A stretch of 26,903 bases of DNA from a virus. Within the stretch, counting starts at the first letter, position 1; the number at the start of each line of letters is the position of its first letter. The DNA lies in the IMG/VR virus record IMGVR_UViG_3300008450_006184, positions 1 through 26,903 of that record; one strand, 5' to 3'. Below, one piece after another: positions 22,677 to 26,903 of this stretch. The notes under the pieces are model-generated. The model did no database searches. It was not told the origin of the DNA and saw only the letters and a program-made list of their open reading frames with translations. The translations under genes and the position numbers were made by a program.

Positions 22677-24095
22677 ATGGCAGGTACACTTTTAAGCAAC
22701 CCCACTTTTGCGCTGCAGCCTTCTGCAGAACAGGTGGCGTTACAAACAAACTACATTACTAACTTCAACTTCTTGAATCAGTATCTCCCTGATACTTATG
22801 AGAAAGAATTTGAGCGTTATGGTAATCGCACAATTGCATCTTTTTTACGTATGGTAGGAGCAGAGATGCCTTCTAATTCTGACCAAATCAAATGGGCAGA
22901 GCAAGGCCGCTTGCATATTAAATACACAAACTGTACATCAGCCGCAGCAGCAGGTGCCGCAACAGCGACATTTACTGTAGCTGATTCAGGTGTGACTTAC
23001 ATTGCAATCCGTGTTGGCCAAACTGTTATGATTCAGAACAACACTTCAGGTGTGTTCAACAAAGGTATCGTAACAGCAGTTCCTTCAGCAACAACCTTTA
23101 CTGTAGCTTTCTACGAAGCAGGTGGTCAGGCTTTTGCAGTTTCTACTCAATGTACTGTATTCATTTACGGTTCTGAGTTTAAAAAAGGAACTAACGGAAT
23201 GATTGGCTCTTTGGAAGCTGAAGATGACATTTTCTCAAATAACCCTATTATCATTAAAGATAAATATGCGGTTAACGGTTCTGACATGGCTCAAATTGGT
23301 TGGGTTGAAGTAACCACAGAAAACGGTGCTACCGGGTATCTTTGGTATTTAAAATCAGAGCACGAAACTCGTCTTCGCTTTGAAGATTATCTTGAAACTG
23401 CAATGATTGAAGCTGTTCCTGCTGCTGTAGGTTCAGGTGCTAAAACTGCAGGTATGATGGGTTCTGAAGGGGTATTCTACGTAGTAAATAACAGAGGCAA
23501 CGTTTGGGGCGGTGGTACTCCAACAAGTTTGTCTGATTGGGATTCTATCGTTTCTCGTTTGGATAAGCAAGGTGCTATCGAAGAAAACGTTGTATTTGTA
23601 AACCGTGGTTTGAGTTTTGACATCGACAATATGTTGGCTACTTTGAACGGATACAATGGTGCTAACGCTGCAGGCGCTGCATCTTATGGTCTGTTTGACA
23701 ATGATGTTGACATGGCGTTAAACTTAGGTTTCACAGGTTTCCGCAGAGGTTATGACTTTTATAAGTCTGATTGGAAATATCTGAACGACCCAACAATGCG
23801 TGGTGGTCTTAATACTACAATTGCAACTGCAACAGGTACTATTACCGGTTTGTTAGTTCCTGCAGGTTCTACCTCAGTATACGACCAAATCCTTGGCAAG
23901 AACGCCAAGCGTCCTTTCTTGCACGTTCGCTATCGTGCTTCTGAAGCAGAAGACAGACGTTATAAGACTTGGATTACAGGTTCTGCCGGAGGTGCAAACA
24001 ACTCTGACTTGGATGCAATGGAGGTAAACTTCTTGTCTGAGCGTTGTGTATGTACCTTAGGTGCAAACAACTTTGTATTGTTCCGTTATGGATAG
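22677..24095 (+). CDS. major capsid protein (472 aa)
   Basis: Main shell subunit, probably of HK97 fold. It lies after the scaffold-like gene with 19 bases between, and a strong terminator follows, as is usual for this highly expressed gene. It starts with a helix-rich arm (FALQPSAEQVALQTNYITNF, then NFLNQYLPDTYEKEFERYGN and RTIASFLRMVGAEMP). Residues about 86-166 look like an inserted beta domain (ATFTVADSGVTYIAIRVGQT onward) similar in layout to modules in the genes at 4989 and 25004. The rest contains GGLNTTIATATGTITGLLVP and the ending CVCTLGANNFVLFRYG. I know of no exact match, but length, position and Ala/Thr/Gly content agree. Confidence 0.85.
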   Translation: MAGTLLSNPTFALQPSAEQVALQTNYITNFNFLNQYLPDTYEKEFERYGNRTIASFLRMVGAEMPSNSDQIKWAEQGRLHIKYTNCTSAAAAGAATATFTVADSGVTYIAIRVGQTVMIQNNTSGVFNKGIVTAVPSATTFTVAFYEAGGQAFAVSTQCTVFIYGSEFKKGTNGMIGSLEAEDDIFSNNPIIIKDKYAVNGSDMAQIGWVEVTTENGATGYLWYLKSEHETRLRFEDYLETAMIEAVPAAVGSGAKTAGMMGSEGVFYVVNNRGNVWGGGTPTSLSDWDSIVSRLDKQGAIEENVVFVNRGLSFDIDNMLATLNGYNGANAAGAASYGLFDNDVDMALNLGFTGFRRGYDFYKSDWKYLNDPTMRGGLNTTIATATGTITGLLVPAGSTSVYDQILGKNAKRPFLHVRYRASEAEDRRYKTWITGSAGGANNSDLDAMEVNFLSERCVCTLGANNFVLFRYG

Positions 24096-24113
24096 TAGAT
24101 AAGTTAGCCCAAT

Positions 24114-24146
24114 GGAGGGTGTCTTCAAAGACACTCTCCTTTTTTT
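24114..24146 (+). terminator. strong rho-independent terminator after the capsid gene
   Basis: GGAGGGTGTCT pairs with AGACACTCTCC (11 bp, one G-T wobble) around a TCAA loop, followed by seven T. It begins 18 bases after the capsid stop. It also lies inside the upstream extension of the next frame (ATG at 24112), which argues against that start. Confidence 0.9.
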
Positions 24147-24168
24147 AAATCAAATCAAATTCAATAAA

Positions 24169-24921
24169 ATGTCAATAAGTGAAAAAAAATTAGTGCCTAC
24201 AGATAAAGTTTATAAACTTAAAACAGGCAACCCTCTATCGTACACATTAGCTTCAAGGAATCATCCAAGATACCCATTAATGTGGTATGATGAAAAGAAT
24301 AACGTTAATCGTGCATTAAGATATGCAATCAATCAGAAGTCTCCATTTGAAGACCAACAGGACGGGAATGCGATTATTGAGCCGATTATATTTGAAGACG
24401 GATTTTTAAGAGTCCCAAAGAACAATCCGGTATTACAGGAGTTCCTTCATTACCATCCTCTAAATGGAATTGTATTTTCAGAGGTAGATAAGGAGAAGGA
24501 TGCGGCAGCTGAAGTGAGCGATTTGGACCTTCAGATTAAAGCTATGGTAGAAGCTAAAGATTTAGCTGTAGACCAAATAGAGACCCTTACACGTGTGTTA
24601 TTTGGTAAAGACCCATCAACAGTGACAACTGCAGAACTAAGACGGGATATTTTGGTATTTGCCAAGAATGAGCCGGAAGAGTTTTTAAATATTCTTAATG
24701 ACCCTGAATTAAAATTTCAGGCCAAGGTTCATTTGTTCTTTGAAAATAAATTACTAATTTTAAGAAATAATGATAAAGAGGTTTGGTATAATACCTCTTC
24801 AAATAAAAAGAAAATGCTGTCAGTCCCATACGGAGAAGACCCATATCAAATGACGGCTCACTTCCTACAGAGTGATGAGGGCATTGACTCTCTTAAAATG
24901 TTGGAAGCGGCTATGTCGTAA
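24169..24921 (+). CDS. hypothetical structural-region protein (250 aa)
   Basis: The ATG at 24169 is chosen over 24112 because a terminator lies between them. The 250-residue protein begins MSISEKKLVPTDKVYKLKTG and contains HPRYPLMWYDEKNNVNRALR, INQKSPFEDQQDGNAIIEPI and NPVLQEFLHYHPLNGIVFSE. It then has a helical middle (VDKEKDAAAEVSDLDLQIKA onward) and a C-terminal ELKFQAKVHLFFENKLLILR. The N-terminal block looks like a compact conserved domain that I recall from unnamed phage head-region proteins. It may be a head-completion or DNA-associated protein. It is transcribed either by read-through of the capsid terminator or from an unseen promoter, so lower expression than capsid is likely. Confidence 0.65.
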   Translation: MSISEKKLVPTDKVYKLKTGNPLSYTLASRNHPRYPLMWYDEKNNVNRALRYAINQKSPFEDQQDGNAIIEPIIFEDGFLRVPKNNPVLQEFLHYHPLNGIVFSEVDKEKDAAAEVSDLDLQIKAMVEAKDLAVDQIETLTRVLFGKDPSTVTTAELRRDILVFAKNEPEEFLNILNDPELKFQAKVHLFFENKLLILRNNDKEVWYNTSSNKKKMLSVPYGEDPYQMTAHFLQSDEGIDSLKMLEAAMS

Positions 24922-24950
24922 GGTCATAATCAATATAGCAGCAATCGAGG

Positions 24951-24977
24951 GGGGTACATATTGTGCCCCTTTTTTTT
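24951..24977 (+). terminator. rho-independent terminator after the 24169-24921 gene
   Basis: GGGGTACA pairs with TGTGCCCC (8 bp, one T-G wobble) around a TAT loop and is followed by eight T. The TTG of the next promoter is inside the 3' arm of the hairpin. Confidence 0.85.
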
Positions 24978-24988
24978 ATGTATATTTG
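24961..24988 (+). promoter_or_regulatory. Bacteroidota-type promoter nested in the terminator
   Basis: TTG at 24961-24963, a 17-base spacer, and a perfect TATATTTG at 24981-24988, with the ATG of the next gene at 25004. The upstream element and spacer coincide with the terminator hairpin and T-run. Confidence 0.75.
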
Positions 24989-25003
24989 TTTGAAAATATA
25001 AAA

Positions 25004-25942
25004 ATGATAAATTCTGTAAGAAACATGGTCTTGTCCGTGTTGAACAAAAACAACTACGGATATATCTCTCCTTCTGACTTTAATCTGTATGCTCAGAATG
25101 CTCAGATGGAAATTTACGAAGAGTATTTTGACGCTTACAATCAAGTAATAAATGCTGAGAACGCTCGTATGGCAGGCACCGATTATGCCGACAGGAGCAA
25201 GCCGATTGCTGAGGCAATGGAAGGCTTTTTAAGAACAGACTATTTGTCAAAAGTTCAAGGCAATATTTTCTCTGCTCCATCGTTAACTACTACAGGTTAT
25301 CTGTCTTATATGTTATTAGACCTGAAGTGCTATCCTATTACACTAAAAATAGGTACGAATACATCTGTTATAAGTGGTAGATTGGTTGATAGTACAGCAA
25401 CTTTCACAACAGATGGTATTTTGCCCGGTGATATTGTTACTAATATTACTACAGGACTAATATCAACCGTACAATCTGTATTAAATAATACTACAATAAT
25501 TTTAGATTCAAATATATTCTTAGCTTCAGGAAATAGTTATGGAATCTTTTCTGCTTCAACAAAGGTGCAGGCTGAAAAAGTTCTTAATTCTAAGATACTC
25601 TTATTGAATAATTCAAATTTAACGCCACCGACAAACGAATATCCCGCCTATGTTCTTCAAGGTGAGACCATTGCGTTTTACCCTTTAACTATAGCAAATA
25701 AAGGTCAGGTAGAGGCTACTTATTTTCGGTTTCCGAAAAATCCAAAATGGACATATATTACATTATCAAATGGGGAGCCGGTGTTTGACCAATCACAGTT
25801 AGACTATCAAGACTTTGAGTTGCCTACTGAAGATGAATATAAGTTAGTAACAAGGATTCTTCAGTATTGTGGTATATCTATAAGAGAATCAGAGGTTGCT
25901 CAATTTGGTTTTGCAAAACAACAGCAAGAACAAAATCCATAA
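25004..25942 (+). CDS. putative head-tail connector / ring protein (312 aa)
   Basis: The ATG at 25004 lies 15 bases after a promoter; the longer frame from 24872 would cross the previous gene, a terminator and that promoter. The first 80 residues are helical: MINSVRNMVLSVLNKNNYGY, ISPSDFNLYAQNAQMEIYEE, YFDAYNQVINAENARMAGTD. The F--YA--AQ--IYEEYF--YN pattern with YADRSKPI is one I recall from connector-type proteins of podovirus-like phages. Residues 116-186 are a beta module shared with the spike-base-like protein at 4989. The C-terminal part (VLQGETIAFYPLTIANKGQV onward) resembles DNA-channel ring proteins with an EATYFR-P-P-W strand. It is followed after 10 bases by a related connector-type gene. 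Confidence 0.65.
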   Translation: MINSVRNMVLSVLNKNNYGYISPSDFNLYAQNAQMEIYEEYFDAYNQVINAENARMAGTDYADRSKPIAEAMEGFLRTDYLSKVQGNIFSAPSLTTTGYLSYMLLDLKCYPITLKIGTNTSVISGRLVDSTATFTTDGILPGDIVTNITTGLISTVQSVLNNTTIILDSNIFLASGNSYGIFSASTKVQAEKVLNSKILLLNNSNLTPPTNEYPAYVLQGETIAFYPLTIANKGQVEATYFRFPKNPKWTYITLSNGEPVFDQSQLDYQDFELPTEDEYKLVTRILQYCGISIRESEVAQFGFAKQQQEQNP

Positions 25943-25952
25943 AAAATAAACC

Positions 25953-26876
25953 ATGGCATATATTTCACAATATCAATATTACGAGAACGGGGGTGTTACT
26001 CCTGAGGATAGCAATTGGGGCTCTTATCAATATATAAGTCTTCAAGACATTGTAAATAATTTTTTGTTAATGTACTCGGGAAACCATTCCTTAGTAAACA
26101 ATGAAGAGCGATATAAGATATTATTCCATGCAAAACGTGCTATTCAGGAATTGAATTACGATGCATTTAAAGAGATAAAAGTATTGGAGTTAACGGTGCC
26201 CGATATGCTTAGGTATATCTTACCATCTGATTTTGTAAATTGGGTACGTATTTCATTATATAAAGACGGATGGCTTCGTCCTTTGTCTGAAAACATTCAA
26301 ACAATTTCATCAAAAGCGTACTTACAGGATAATACAGGACGAATTTTATTTGACCAAAATGGGAACGCTTTATCTCCTCAATATTCCGAAATTGATTATG
26401 ACCGTTTGACTCACATCAAGAAGAGCATCTATCTTAACCAAGGAAATCAATTCAATGGTCAGTTAGGTTGGAACTATGATGGTATGTGGTACTTTGAAGG
26501 AAACATCGGTGCAGCTTATGGCCTCAATACAGAGACGGCAAACTTCAATCCTACGTTTAACGTTGACCGTAAAAGCGGAGTGATTAATTTTGATTCATCA
26601 ATGTCCGGGCTGTCTTGTATTCTTGAGTATGTTTCAGATGGCATGGAGGGTGGAGATAATTCAAGAATAACAGTAAATAAGTTGTTTGAAAAGTATGTCT
26701 ACGCTTACATTCAATATGAAATACTCAATTCAAAGTTAGGTGTGCAAGAGTACATTGTTGCTCGTGCCCGTAAAGAGAAAGCTGCGCTATTGAGAAATGC
26801 AAAAATCAGAATCAGTAATATTCATCCGGGAAGACTGTTGATGAATTTAAGAGGTATGGACAAGCAAATAAAATAA
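25953..26876 (+). CDS. putative tail ring / stabilisation protein (307 aa)
   Basis: The 307 residues contain YQYISLQDIVNNFLLMYSGN, RYKILFHAKRAIQELNYDAF, KEIKVLELTVPDMLRYILPS and DFVNWVRISLYKDGWLRPLS. I recall the order YQYISL-DIVNNF-LMYVG, then LFHAKR-IQE-NYD and ILP-D-VNYVR from connector or neck proteins of tailed phages. A beta-rich middle follows (about 130-220), then a helical C-terminus with basic patches (YIVARARKEKAALLRNAKIR). The location after the portal-scaffold-capsid module and the preceding connector gene fits a neck or ring component that closes the portal and joins the tail. It is soluble, with no signal or membrane segment. Confidence 0.7.
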   Translation: MAYISQYQYYENGGVTPEDSNWGSYQYISLQDIVNNFLLMYSGNHSLVNNEERYKILFHAKRAIQELNYDAFKEIKVLELTVPDMLRYILPSDFVNWVRISLYKDGWLRPLSENIQTISSKAYLQDNTGRILFDQNGNALSPQYSEIDYDRLTHIKKSIYLNQGNQFNGQLGWNYDGMWYFEGNIGAAYGLNTETANFNPTFNVDRKSGVINFDSSMSGLSCILEYVSDGMEGGDNSRITVNKLFEKYVYAYIQYEILNSKLGVQEYIVARARKEKAALLRNAKIRISNIHPGRLLMNLRGMDKQIK

Positions 26877-26877
26877 A

Positions 26878-26903
26878 ATGGCAAAAATTACAAGGAATTT
26901 CAT
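26878..26903 (+). CDS. start of a further gene, cut by the window edge
   Basis: An ATG 1 base after the previous stop (TAAAATG context) opens MAKITRNF and continues off the end. Spacing and start context match the other genes of this operon. Too little is present to say what it is. Confidence 0.45.

Noticed and set aside
24112-24168. ATG at 24112 as the start of the gene after capsid
   Set aside because: The first codons are the stem, loop and T-run of the capsid terminator.
24872-25003. Longer frame for the connector protein
   Set aside because: It overlaps the end of the previous gene and crosses a terminator and promoter; the ATG at 25004 has the promoter just upstream.
1-26903. Integrase, repressor-type lysogeny module, tRNA, insertion sequences
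   Set aside because: Looked for on both strands; no cloverleaf, transposase or recombinase motif was found. Only the winged-helix protein could be a regulator.

Overview
The window looks like part of a tailed double-stranded DNA phage (Caudoviricetes) that infects a Bacteroidota host. Three things in the sequence point to that host. Intergenic regions carry Bacteroidota-type promoters (TTG, about 17-22 bases, then TAnnTTTG). Almost no gene has a Shine-Dalgarno site, and many have AT-rich leaders ending in or near AAAATCAAATG. Almost every gene lies on the + strand, tightly packed with 1-4 base overlaps, as in a phage late region. I see no integrase, tRNA, rRNA, CRISPR array or insertion sequence.

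Layout. Positions 1-925 hold one small gene, its terminator, and a 300-base non-coding stretch with eight copies of a TGTCG/CGACA hexamer in two opposed arrays around an AT-repeat core; this may be an origin or an operator cluster. Positions 926-2817 encode a phage chaperonin pair, GroEL and GroES. A lone minus-strand winged-helix gene (2814-3263) runs back into groES, and its promoter faces a + strand promoter. Positions 3312-5622 hold a run of tiny proteins, mostly basic and some cysteine-bearing, plus a spike-base-like virion protein. Positions 5619-7016 form a complete lysis cassette: holin, M15 peptidase endolysin, and a lipoprotein with a C-terminal membrane helix (unimolecular spanin).

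Positions 7053-15282 are the adsorption region. It contains a 1945-residue repetitive tail fibre/adhesin preceded by a short protein with the same N-terminal module, and several small virion-type proteins. Positions 15347-16842 hold small conserved-looking proteins, one of which resembles a double GroES-like barrel. Positions 16817-24095 are the packaging and head module: large terminase, portal, scaffold-like protein, major capsid protein, closed by a strong terminator. Positions 24169-26876 continue with head-tail connector or ring-type proteins in two further transcription units, and a gene begins at 26878.

How the genes probably work together: the terminase loads DNA through the 811-residue portal into a shell built from the scaffold and capsid proteins, with the phage chaperonin probably helping fold one or more virion proteins. 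The fibre region provides host recognition, and the lysis cassette opens inner membrane, peptidoglycan and outer membrane. The large portal with a glutamine-rich coiled coil, followed by connector/ring genes, suggests a podovirus-like particle, but the tail genes are not all in the window.

All family assignments come from reading motifs by eye; no database search was run.
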